From Sphingobacteriia bacterium (GTDB taxonomy: Bacteria > Bacteroidota > Bacteroidia > UBA7662), in NCBI GenBank assembly GCA_009926245.1, contig RFPG01000082.1:1-6150 (forward strand): a stretch of DNA of 6,150 nucleotides, written 5' to 3'. Position numbers and translations under genes: made by a program. Below are positions 1 through 6,150 of this stretch, in pieces (the stretch's first letter is position 1; every line of letters starts with the position of its first letter). The notes beneath the pieces are model-generated. The model saw only the letters and a list, made by a program, of their open reading frames with translations. It did not search any database and had not been told where the DNA came from.

Positions 1-42
1 ATGAATCGTTTTATGGGCCTCGAAATGCCTTCGGTTCATCAT
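1..42 (-). CDS. possible start of the next downstream gene (partial, unidentified)
   Basis: After the stop codon of the barrel gene (61-59) the minus strand has a 16-base spacer and then two consecutive ATG codons (42-40 and 39-37). The frame from there stays open to the window edge, giving 14 residues, MMNRRHFEAHKTIH. A short purine-rich stretch with GGGAG precedes the ATGs. The direction and tight spacing fit another member of the same transcription unit. Fourteen codons are too few to recognise a family or to exclude a chance open frame, so no function is offered. The gene would be 3'-truncated by the window. Confidence 0.3.
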   Translation of the reverse strand, partial: MMNRRHFEAHKTIH

Positions 43-58
43 TGGGCTCCCGGACCCC

Positions 59-1852
59 TTAGTGATACGACTCGTCTGTCCACCGCTGAGTAAGCCGAAG
101 GCTGCATTCCCAGCGGATTCCCTCTTCATCTTGGACCCGTCGGATCCAGATCCTCCAACCGGTGCCATGGGTTCGCCCTTGCAGCGAGGCTGTCAATCGC
201 CATTGGGTTGAGGAACCCCTCCACCAAGTGTTCCCAAAGCGCTGATCTTCTCGAACCATGATGGTTTCCCCGTCGGCTCCGGCCAGGAGCCAACTCTGTC
301 CCAGGCGCAGCTTTAAATCGGACCCCGCCTTGCGACGCCAAAGCATTTGATGTGCCAGAACCAAGCTTCTTCGGGTTGACTCCGTTTCCATCCACGAACG
401 GGTGTAACCTACCTGTACTTCGCCGCTTTGCGTTGGATGAACGGTCCAAGGCAATCGCAGGTATTGTCGAATGCTGTGGCGGGGGTTCTTGGTCGTGGCT
501 TGTTGAAAGAGCAGGAGGTACCTGAAATTTTGAAGTGGACCTTTGATAGAGGCCGCTTCAAGGCCCACCGTATGCGGATCAATTCGAAATGCTAGATTCC
601 AAAAAGGTTTCAATTGCCATACGGCGTTCATGATCGATAGGGATTCGGGTTCCAAAGTTGCTTGGTTCAACTTTAAGCTCTTGGCGGGGTCGCTAGGAAC
701 GTAAATCTTGCTATGCCGTATCCCGAAGGACCACCGGGGATGCGGTGTCAAAACAAGAGTCCACATGCGTCCCAAAGAACCGTTGAGATCCCGCGCTGGA
801 GGAATCCAAAGTCCGTTCCATTGGAGGCGGTAATTGATCCCATGCCAGGCCAGATTCCCGCCCAGTCTCCAACGTTTTTGGAGGAGGCCTCCCTGCCAAC
901 TTTGTTCCAGTCGGCCCTTGTGCCTTTCAAAAGTCAGGCTTTGCATCAACGGATGTCTACCTTGGGTATTCGGCACAAAACCTGACCAAATCCAGCGGCC
1001 CCAATGGGTCCCGTGTTGCAAACTCAGCCCCCTCACCTGTTGGCCCGAGGACCATCGAATCGAGGGTCGCGAGAGTTCGCTCCCCGGTGGATGTTGCCAA
1101 GGTTGCACAAAAGCCGGCCGCCTCAGCGTTTGATAAAAAAGAAGATTGGCCGATTGAAGATGAAAATCTCCAATGATCCATCGAATTTTCGGTTTGTTTC
1201 CTTCTATATAGCCTCCAAAAGCCTCTTTTTGGGGGTTGCTAGGTCGGTATTCCCAACCCAACGCCCAACGAAGGTCGTTGGAATTTTGAGTTAATCTGTA
1301 TTGTAACAACGAATGATTGAAGGGGATTTTATTCAACCCTGGGGCTCGATCCCAGTTCCATGCGCTAACTGCATCCAGGGTTGTGGCGTCCAGGTTCATG
1401 GCGCCGCCGGAGGGGCCAAACAAAGAACAAGGTTCAAAAAGCCTGGACCAATAATGGGCTGAATGCGAGTCCATCCATGGCAGAGCCATCCAATACCAAG
1501 GATTGCATGGTTGAGCGCCTATTTGTTTGAATCGCTGAAAGGTAGCGTCCTTTTGTTGGGGGGTCCAAGGCATGGAGTCCAAGGATTTTTCCCAGGCAGC
1601 CCAACCGGCCCGAAGGGCATGTGGCGAACCTCTTCCTTCTCGTTGGAGCCAGGCCTCGGTGCGGTACGAATCCAGCAAAGGGATGGTCCCTTCTCCTAGC
1701 CAGGACTGTTCTTGTTCAAGGGCTTGTTCGGTTTCGAGTTCGCTTTGGGCCCATAGGTCCAAAGGGAAGCAGGGCAGGCTCAGCACCAGGCAACCCAAGG
1801 GGACTGGACCCCGTAATCGATCCCCAAAAAGGAGGTAGGGTTCAAAAATCAT
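59..1852 (-). CDS. exported helix-hairpin-helix-like / outer-membrane beta-barrel protein, function unknown
   Basis: A 597-residue protein. The ATG at 1852-1850 was chosen because it overlaps the upstream stop as ATGA and gives a signal peptide: a hydrophobic stretch at about 17-35 ending LWAQ. The frame runs open a further 135 codons upstream, but only inside the neighbouring gene. An acidic, Gln-rich stretch (about 38-55) follows the signal. Residues about 88-140 line up by eye with the double helix-hairpin-helix segment of Bacteroidota HHH-barrel proteins, with hairpin-like turns at SMPWTP (93-98) and ALPWMD (123-128) in place of the usual Pro-Phe-Leu and Pro-Gly-Phe turns. The rest is alternating aromatic and polar strands typical of an outer-membrane barrel. 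IGDF (227-230) and RPS...QQVRG (262-275) match conserved barrel positions from memory. It has 40 Trp, 51 Arg and 17 Lys. The last strand-like stretch ends at RW (590-591) plus six residues. It is probably co-translated with the PorV-like gene. The HHH assignment is inference; DNA binding is not shown. Confidence 0.72.
   Translation of the reverse strand: MIFEPYLLFGDRLRGPVPLGCLVLSLPCFPLDLWAQSELETEQALEQEQSWLGEGTIPLLDSYRTEAWLQREGRGSPHALRAGWAAWEKSLDSMPWTPQQKDATFQRFKQIGAQPCNPWYWMALPWMDSHSAHYWSRLFEPCSLFGPSGGAMNLDATTLDAVSAWNWDRAPGLNKIPFNHSLLQYRLTQNSNDLRWALGWEYRPSNPQKEAFGGYIEGNKPKIRWIIGDFHLQSANLLFYQTLRRPAFVQPWQHPPGSELSRPSIRWSSGQQVRGLSLQHGTHWGRWIWSGFVPNTQGRHPLMQSLTFERHKGRLEQSWQGGLLQKRWRLGGNLAWHGINYRLQWNGLWIPPARDLNGSLGRMWTLVLTPHPRWSFGIRHSKIYVPSDPAKSLKLNQATLEPESLSIMNAVWQLKPFWNLAFRIDPHTVGLEAASIKGPLQNFRYLLLFQQATTKNPRHSIRQYLRLPWTVHPTQSGEVQVGYTRSWMETESTRRSLVLAHQMLWRRKAGSDLKLRLGQSWLLAGADGETIMVREDQRFGNTWWRGSSTQWRLTASLQGRTHGTGWRIWIRRVQDEEGIRWECSLRLTQRWTDESYH
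1849..1852 (-). other. ATGA stop/start overlap
   Basis: The TGA stop of the PorV-like gene (1851-1849) shares bases with the ATG of the barrel gene (1852-1850). Such overlaps usually mean translational coupling by reinitiation. This supports the chosen start and suggests the two products are made in linked amounts. Confidence 0.8.
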
Positions 1853-2640
1853 AGACGATGGAAGGTCGAACGCAGAACAGGAACAGGGAGGTCGGTGCGT
1901 ACGGAGGACAAGGTCCAGCGGTTTTTGGTATCCTGATAACCTAATCCTACCCCAATGATGCCAGACCAGGGGTCCGCGACTATCCAATAAGACCATCGCG
2001 AGCTCGGTTGGTATCCCAGAACCCATTCGCTGACGGGCATCCGTCCCGGAACAAAATGCAAACGGAGGGAACCGTTCAATGCGCTTTGTTGCCAGGTGAA
2101 ATGCAAGCCACTCTGCCAAGCGGGAACCGTTGGAGTGGCTGATTCCAGGTCCCGTGTTGCATGCCGTATGCGAAAGCCACATCGCCATCCAGTTGCCAAA
2201 CGATGCTCCGACCCCATGCCAAAGGCGACCGATGGTTTTCTTTCCCTGGGGCTCCAATCAATCGATAGGTTCATTCCGAAACGTTGGTCCTGGATGCCTC
2301 GGCTTAATCCCAGGCTACCCTGGAAAGAACCAAATTCCCACCATCCATTTCGTCGCAGGCGAAGGGTTAACCAATCCCGATTTTTTTGATACCCCAGGCC
2401 GAGGGTTAAAAAGCCCTGTCCGGGTAAATAAGGGAGGTGTCGAAGGCCCATACAAAACCCAAAACCACCTGGTTCCAATGGTTGAAGGGCCGGCCAATGG
2501 TCCTGACCAAGAATCCAGCCTGGCAAAGGGGGTTCGGCGTACAGCCCCAGGGGATGGGTTGAGGAGGCGGATTGGCCCAGAACCTGGTCACGAAAGCATA
2601 GCAGGGTCCAGAGCCCAGTGAGGAAGACGAAAAGCCGCAT
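1849..2640 (-). CDS. small PorV/PorQ-like exported barrel protein, partner of the downstream HHH-barrel gene
   Basis: A 263-residue protein starting at ATG 2640-2638. Its N-terminus is a clear signal peptide (MRLFVFLTGLWTLLCF, then VLGQ at 20-23) with no lipobox cysteine at a cleavage site. The mature part opens with a segment around 46-60 (GQDHWPALQPLEPGGFGF) resembling the 'Asn-Pro-Ala' entry of PorV/FadL-like barrels. It continues as repeated Gly- and aromatic-rich strands ending GVGLGYQDTKNRW (230-242). The family call rests on this overall pattern, not on a diagnostic motif. Composition is unusual: 15 Trp, 23 Arg, only 3 Lys. The C-terminus (TFHRL) lacks the usual terminal Phe. It lies 49 bases after fabH with no terminator and no convincing promoter between, so it may share the fabH transcript. 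Its stop overlaps the next start. It probably sits in the outer membrane; its role is unknown. Confidence 0.68.
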   Translation of the reverse strand: MRLFVFLTGLWTLLCFRDQVLGQSASSTHPLGLYAEPPLPGWILGQDHWPALQPLEPGGFGFCMGLRHLPYLPGQGFLTLGLGYQKNRDWLTLRLRRNGWWEFGSFQGSLGLSRGIQDQRFGMNLSIDWSPRERKPSVAFGMGSEHRLATGWRCGFRIRHATRDLESATPTVPAWQSGLHFTWQQSALNGSLRLHFVPGRMPVSEWVLGYQPSSRWSYWIVADPWSGIIGVGLGYQDTKNRWTLSSVRTDLPVPVLRSTFHRL

Positions 2641-2689
2641 ATCCCCTGCAATTTGGGAGGGGAAAGAACGGTTAATCGTATCGAAAGGC

Positions 2690-3691
2690 TTACCAACGCA
2701 TCAGCGCCGAACCCCACGTAAAGCCGCTCCCAAAGGCAGCCATCATGAGGAGGTCCCCTTTTTGGATTCGACCTTCATCGAAGGCTTCGCTAAGAGCAAT
2801 TGGAATACTGGCCGCGGTGGTGTTGCCGTATCGCATGATGTTGTTGTAGACCTGGTCTTCCCTCAGTCCCAATTTCTGTTGAATAAATTGGGCAATACGG
2901 AGATTGGCTTGGTGGGGAATGAGCAATCGGAGATCTGAGGTGCTCAATTGATTGGACGTCAGGGCCTCTTCAATGACTTCGGCGAAGCGAACCACGGCGT
3001 GTTTGAATACAAAATTCCCATTCATTCGTGGAAAATAGGAAACATCCTCGGGGTCGTTTCGTTGGATGATTTCCGGTATCCAATCGCGAGTGCTGGGTCC
3101 CAGCAAGGCCAATTCTTCGGCGTGTTCGCCTTGGCTGTGAAGATGGGTCGACAACAGGCCTCTTCCAGGTTCGTCGGTGCGACCAAGGACAACGGCCCCT
3201 GCACCGTCTCCAAAAATCACGGAGACATTCCGGCCACGGGTGCTCATATCCAATCCCCCAGAATGCAATTCGGAACCCACCACCAAAACATGGTTGGCAG
3301 CTCCGTTGCGCAGGTATTGATCGGCAATTGAAAGGGCATAAACGAAGCCCGAGCATTGATTACGGATATCGATCGCGCCAATGGTTCGACACCCCAGGTT
3401 GTGTTGCAACTGAACGCCCGGTCCCGGAAAATAGTAATCCGGGCTCAAGGTGGCAAAGAGAATCAAATCCACATCATGCGGACTTAATCCGGCTGCATCC
3501 AGGGCTCTTTTGGCTGCTTCGGTGCCCATGGATGCGGTCGTGTCCACTCCGGGTATCGCGAAGCGTCTTTCATGAATGCCGGTGCGTTCAACGATCCATT
3601 CGTGGTTGGTATCCATACGCTGGGCCAAGTCATGGTTGGTGACCACGTTGGAGGGCAGGTAGCGCCCCGTTCCTAAAATGATGCTATTCAT
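2690..3691 (-). CDS. fabH: 3-oxoacyl-[acyl-carrier-protein] synthase III (KAS III)
   Basis: A 333-residue thiolase-fold enzyme that condenses a short acyl-CoA primer with malonyl-ACP to begin fatty-acid synthesis in the cytoplasm. With the ATG at 3691-3689, the catalytic cysteine is Cys113 in DIRNQCSGFVYAL, the histidine is His260 in LIPHQANLRI and the asparagine is Asn290 in RYGNTTAASIP. The substrate-entry motif DTNHEWIVERTGIHERR is near residues 27-43. The protein ends FGSGFTWGSALMRW, as expected. A TTG at 3703 would add four residues, but the ATG matches the family start better. Length is normal. The DIR-x-QCSGF context, rather than D-L-x-A-A-C-(A/S)-GF, marks a KAS III branch common in Bacteroidota. 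That branch may be a paralogue of the initiating FabH, so its exact primer is uncertain. It follows the rpmA terminator, so it likely has its own promoter. Confidence 0.93.
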   Translation of the reverse strand: MNSIILGTGRYLPSNVVTNHDLAQRMDTNHEWIVERTGIHERRFAIPGVDTTASMGTEAAKRALDAAGLSPHDVDLILFATLSPDYYFPGPGVQLQHNLGCRTIGAIDIRNQCSGFVYALSIADQYLRNGAANHVLVVGSELHSGGLDMSTRGRNVSVIFGDGAGAVVLGRTDEPGRGLLSTHLHSQGEHAEELALLGPSTRDWIPEIIQRNDPEDVSYFPRMNGNFVFKHAVVRFAEVIEEALTSNQLSTSDLRLLIPHQANLRIAQFIQQKLGLREDQVYNNIMRYGNTTAASIPIALSEAFDEGRIQKGDLLMMAAFGSGFTWGSALMRW

Positions 3692-3713
3692 GGCGAAATT
3701 CAAATTCGTTTTC

Positions 3714-3721
3714 TAAAGATA
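3714..3721 (-). promoter_or_regulatory. candidate -7 element for fabH
   Basis: The minus strand reads TATCTTTA, seven of eight positions of the Bacteroidota -7 consensus TAnnTTTG. It lies 22 bases upstream of the fabH ATG, almost the same distance as the rplU element from its start, and just downstream of the rpmA terminator, where a new promoter is needed. No TTTG is seen at the usual -33 spacing, so this remains tentative. Confidence 0.4.
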
Positions 3722-3726
3722 ACCCC

Positions 3727-3756
3727 AAAAAAAATAGCCTGCTTTGGGGCAGGCTA
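3727..3756 (-). terminator. rho-independent terminator of rplU-rpmA
   Basis: On the minus strand an 8-bp perfect stem (TAGCCTGC, 3756-3749, with GCAGGCTA, 3742-3735), extendable by one A-T pair, encloses a six-base loop (3748-3743). It is followed at once by eight T residues (3734-3727). This is a textbook intrinsic terminator, 26 bases past the rpmA stop. There is no T tract on the other side, so it works in the minus direction only. Confidence 0.93.
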
Positions 3757-3782
3757 TAGGTATAAAGAATAGGGAAGGACCT

Positions 3783-4043
3783 TTAGTCCTGAAGCGGATC
3801 GATCGATACGAAGGATCGGTTTTTTTCACCGCGGGTAAAAACAACTCGACCATCGGCCAACGCGAAAAGCGTATGGTCCTTGCCGATCCCAACATTGCGG
3901 CCGGGATGGTGACGGGTACCGCGCTGGCGGATGATAATATTACCGCTGGCGGCCAACTGGCCACCGAAAATTTTGACACCAAGCCGTTTGCTTTCGGATT
4001 CGCGGCCGTTTTTGGAAGAACCTACACCTTTTTTGTGAGCCAT
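3783..4043 (-). CDS. rpmA: 50S ribosomal protein L27
   Basis: An 86-residue basic protein. The N-terminus [20 protein letters not shown] (1-20) is the L27 signature that reaches toward the peptidyl-transferase centre. It is followed by LGVKIFGGQ, the conserved [24 protein letters not shown] core and the usual VVFTRG segment. There is no Firmicutes-type N-terminal extension needing cleavage. Length and sequence are those of Bacteroidota L27. It follows rplU by 42 bases and ends at the intrinsic terminator, so rplU-rpmA form a two-gene unit. No Shine-Dalgarno sequence is apparent, which is normal in this phylum. Confidence 0.98.
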   Translation of the reverse strand: MAHKKGVGSSKNGRESESKRLGVKIFGGQLAASGNIIIRQRGTRHHPGRNVGIGKDHTLFALADGRVVFTRGEKNRSFVSIDPLQD

Positions 4044-4085
4044 GGTTTCGTCAGATAGGGGTTGAAGAAAGGAGGGAGCGGGTGG

Positions 4086-4394
4086 TTACCCGATGGATTC
4101 GACTAAAATTTTGGAAAAAGATTGGCGATGGCCGTTCATTTTTTGGTATCCTTTGCGACGCTTTTTCTTGAAAACCAGAACTTTATCGCCTTTGAGGTGA
4201 TTCAAAACTTTGATCTTCACTTTGGTGTCGGCCAAATAAGGTTGACCAATACGAACTTGATTGTTGTCCTCGACCAGCATGACAGAGTCAAGCTCGAGTA
4301 CATCGCCTTCGTTGGCTTGCAGGCGGTGCACATACACCTTCTGTTGGGGGCTAATCTTGAATTGTTGGCCCTGGATATTCACAATCGCAATCAT
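4086..4394 (-). CDS. rplU: 50S ribosomal protein L21
   Basis: A 102-residue protein of normal L21 length. It begins MIAIVNIQGQQFKISPQQ, the usual L21 start, has the RLQANEGDVLELDSVMLVED strand region, and ends with the diagnostic basic tail KKKRRKGYQKMNGHRQSF plus SKILVESIG. It binds 23S rRNA in the large subunit. It is the first gene of the rplU-rpmA unit, with a promoter element 23 bases upstream of its ATG. The short leader leaves little room for a structured autoregulatory RNA. Confidence 0.97.
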   Translation of the reverse strand: MIAIVNIQGQQFKISPQQKVYVHRLQANEGDVLELDSVMLVEDNNQVRIGQPYLADTKVKIKVLNHLKGDKVLVFKKKRRKGYQKMNGHRQSFSKILVESIG

Positions 4395-4417
4395 GGAATG
4401 GCTGGATTTTGGAGGTG

Positions 4418-4425
4418 CAAAGATA
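4418..4425 (-). promoter_or_regulatory. Bacteroidota-type -7 promoter element for rplU-rpmA
   Basis: The minus strand reads TATCTTTG, an exact match to the Bacteroidota sigma-ABfr -7 consensus TAnnTTTG, 23 bases before the rplU ATG in the 75-base gap after tamL. A -33 TTTG is not obvious at the expected distance. Transcription would start roughly seven bases downstream, leaving a leader of about 15-17 nt. No terminator is seen after tamL, so read-through from tamL could add to expression. Confidence 0.65.
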
Positions 4426-4469
4426 CGGATGACTCGTTTACTTGGGCTAATTTGATGATGTAAAATGCG

Positions 4470-6150
4470 CTAAAATGGGTAATTAATCCCGAAAACGGTT
4501 GAAAAGAGGGGATAGGCCCCTTTGCTGACGGGGCCTTGGAGGACCTGATTTCTCCACTCGCTATCCTTCCACTCGCGGTCGGTCCAACGTCGTAGGACCC
4601 AGCGTTCCTCGGGGACAAGGGCCGGATCCCGGACTTTGAGGGCAAAATCAACGCGCAAGACAAAAAAACCAAAATCGTAGCGAAGGCCGGTCCCTTGATT
4701 GATTGCCAACTGGCTGGCCACTCTTTCAAGGCTAAAATTCCCCAAGCCTCCGTAGCTGGTGTCGTTGAGGGTCCAAATATTGCCGGCATCCACAAAAAGA
4801 GCTCCTTGTAGGCTACCCAATAGTTTGAATCGCCATTCGAGGTTGCTTTCGAGGCGAATTTCACCAAATTGAATGAGGCGACCGCTTGCGTAATTGCTGA
4901 GCGATCCCGGTCCCAAACCCCGTACGGGCCACGCTCGTAGGGAGTTGGTTCCGCCCCCAAAGGTTCGCTTTTCCAAGGGAAGGGTGCTTTGATCCCCAAA
5001 CGGCAGGCCCACCGAGGCCAGGGCTCTGGAGGCCAGCACCGAAGAGCCTCGAAGCCGGAAATGCCGCCTCCATTCAGCGTCGGCTTTGAGGTATCGAAAA
5101 TAGGGGAGACCAAAAAGCGTATCTCCACCGCCGTCGATCACGCCACTGCTTTTGAGAATGCTGTACAAATTTCCTGAACCTTCCAAAACAAGGCGCCAAT
5201 AATCTCTTTGAGGTTCACGGATACGGTCTTGCAACCAGCTACCCCGCAATCCAGAGCTGAAATAGGAAACGAAATTGGCACGTAGCAAGGGATCGTTCAA
5301 TTGATCCAGCAATTTCTGCAGGTCTGCGCTGAGGGAGCCGGTATTGGCATAGGTAAATTCCAAAGGAACCAGTTCGTAGCGGGTGTACCGGTGAACTTGG
5401 CCGGTAAAACTCAGGCTGGCTTTGAGGATGTTACGATCAAAGTCAAGTCGTTGCTGCCTCTGGTATTGCAAGCCCCAAAGGGTCCGCTCACTCCCGTTGA
5501 GACCGAGCGATTGAAAACGCCCAGGCCTCAAGATGCCGGGGACGCTCAGTTGGGTTCTTAACCCCAGGTCCAGGGTATTCAAACCGGAACCCGAACTGCT
5601 GCTTCCCGTCAATTGTTGGGATTCTGCACCAACGGAGGCCCTGATTTCCAATTGGTCCCCCAGCCTCAAAGCATTTCGTCGGGTAAATGAAACATTCCCG
5701 TTCAAGCCAAACAAAGCGATGCTGTTAGTAGAAAATTCAGTTTCGGCTCCAAAAAGCCACTTTGGCAGAGGTTGCAAATGGAGTCGGACCCCAATGAACC
5801 GGGTTTGATCATCCACTTGCAATTCAAAATTCCCAGGGGCGAAAAGCCCCAGCTGGGCGTAGCGGTTAAGGGTGTTTCGAAGTTTGGATTCGGAATAGGT
5901 GAGGTCCTTGTTAAAGTCGATAGGGCTCAGCGCCAAGAACGTATCCAAGGGCTCGTAGGTGTTATGGTATTGGAGCCAATTCTTGGGAAAGTCTTTGAAA
6001 TCAGTCGAAAAGATGCTGTCCACCGGGGCTCGTTCCCGGCCGATGTCCAAGGTCCAACGGTTGAGGCGATAGGCTTGGTGGTAATACGATTGAGCAGGTT
6101 TGCGAATTTGCAAGACCAAGTCGATGACACCGGCTTGGCGGCTGCTATCC
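4470..6150 (-). CDS. tamL: TamL/BamA-superfamily outer-membrane assembly protein (5'-truncated)
   Basis: 559 residues are visible. The frame continues through the window edge, so the true start, signal peptide and any lipobox are missing; an in-frame TTG at 6119 is internal. The visible part begins in a POTRA domain (AGVIDLVLQI...YRLNRWTLDIG), and a last POTRA follows with TYSESKLRNTLNRYAQLGLF (about 84-103). From about residue 130 the 16-strand barrel begins (PLPKWLFGAETEFSTNS). The loop-6 region FGGGTNSLRAWPVRGLGPGS (about 397-416) carries the conserved arginine. It is followed by LESNLEWRF, GALFVDAGNIW and FFVLRVDFALKVRDP, the Omp85 C-terminal strands. The protein ends GINYPF with a terminal Phe. 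TamL is the Bacteroidota counterpart of TamA, thought to work with TamB in outer-membrane assembly and lipid transport. The tail RRWTDREWKDSEW before the last strand is also familiar from TamL. BamA itself is less likely because of the tail and the loop-6 context. Confidence 0.87.
   Translation of the reverse strand, partial: DSSRQAGVIDLVLQIRKPAQSYYHQAYRLNRWTLDIGRERAPVDSIFSTDFKDFPKNWLQYHNTYEPLDTFLALSPIDFNKDLTYSESKLRNTLNRYAQLGLFAPGNFELQVDDQTRFIGVRLHLQPLPKWLFGAETEFSTNSIALFGLNGNVSFTRRNALRLGDQLEIRASVGAESQQLTGSSSSGSGLNTLDLGLRTQLSVPGILRPGRFQSLGLNGSERTLWGLQYQRQQRLDFDRNILKASLSFTGQVHRYTRYELVPLEFTYANTGSLSADLQKLLDQLNDPLLRANFVSYFSSGLRGSWLQDRIREPQRDYWRLVLEGSGNLYSILKSSGVIDGGGDTLFGLPYFRYLKADAEWRRHFRLRGSSVLASRALASVGLPFGDQSTLPLEKRTFGGGTNSLRAWPVRGLGPGSLSNYASGRLIQFGEIRLESNLEWRFKLLGSLQGALFVDAGNIWTLNDTSYGGLGNFSLERVASQLAINQGTGLRYDFGFFVLRVDFALKVRDPALVPEERWVLRRWTDREWKDSEWRNQVLQGPVSKGAYPLFSTVFGINYPF

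Noticed and set aside
1783..1803. A possible lipobox (PLGC, Cys21) in the larger barrel protein.
   Set aside because: The hydrophobic core comes after the cysteine and not before it, and position -3 is Pro, so signal peptidase I cleavage near LWAQ fits better.
1853..2257. A 135-codon upstream extension of the frame of the large barrel gene.
   Set aside because: It lies wholly inside the PorV-like gene in another frame. The ATG at 1852 gives both a signal peptide and an ATGA overlap.
2130..2621. A 163-codon plus-strand open frame opposite the PorV-like gene.
   Set aside because: It is antisense to a gene with a signal peptide and barrel pattern. Its translation has no domain, signal or repeat, so it is a shadow frame.
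2642..2663. A 6-bp inverted repeat (TCCCCT ... AGGGGA, 10-base loop) just upstream of the PorV-like start.
   Set aside because: The stem is short and lacks a U tract on the minus strand, so it is not a convincing terminator. It may be chance.
2641..2689. A separate promoter for the two barrel genes in the gap after fabH.
   Set aside because: The best match to TAnnTTTG (GTTCTTTC) misses three positions; co-transcription with fabH is simpler.
4461..4480. Near-tandem 10-base repeat (TAAAATGCGC / TAAAATGGGT) at the tamL stop.
   Set aside because: There are only two imperfect copies, partly coding, with no link to a known site.
4391..5128. A 245-codon open frame on the same strand inside tamL.
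   Set aside because: It overlaps the well-supported TamL frame for nearly all its length, has no recognisable motif, and runs into the rplU start. It is a chance frame in moderately GC-rich DNA.

Overview
The window reads as chromosomal DNA from a member of the Bacteroidota, with all recognisable genes on the minus strand. Three things point there. The L27, L21 and ketoacyl-ACP synthase III sequences look like Bacteroidota members of their families. A TamL-type outer-membrane assembly protein is present. A TAnnTTTG promoter element precedes rplU. I cannot place the organism below phylum.

Layout in transcription order, from high to low coordinates: (1) 6150-4470 is the C-terminal part of a TamL/BamA-superfamily outer-membrane protein, with its 5' end outside the window. 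(2) 4469-4395 is a short gap holding a promoter. (3) 4394-3783 is rplU-rpmA (ribosomal proteins L21 and L27), closed by a strong intrinsic terminator at 3756-3727. (4) 3691-2690 is a fabH-type ketoacyl-ACP synthase III, possibly with its own promoter squeezed between the terminator and the start codon. (5) 2640-1849 and 1852-59 are two exported, presumably outer-membrane beta-barrel proteins whose genes overlap by ATGA: a small PorV/PorQ-like protein, then a larger protein with a divergent helix-hairpin-helix-like segment followed by a barrel. (6) 42-1 may be the start of the next gene, cut by the window edge.

The window contains housekeeping genes (translation, fatty-acid synthesis, envelope biogenesis) plus one less understood unit, the pair at 59-2640. 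That pair is unusually rich in tryptophan (about 6-7 % of residues) and in arginine over lysine. It resembles a Bacteroidota arrangement whose function, as far as I know, is not established. It is the best candidate here for something undescribed, but nothing in the sequence proves a new system. No mobile element, CRISPR array, tRNA or rRNA was seen, and no gene-free stretch reaches 300 bases.
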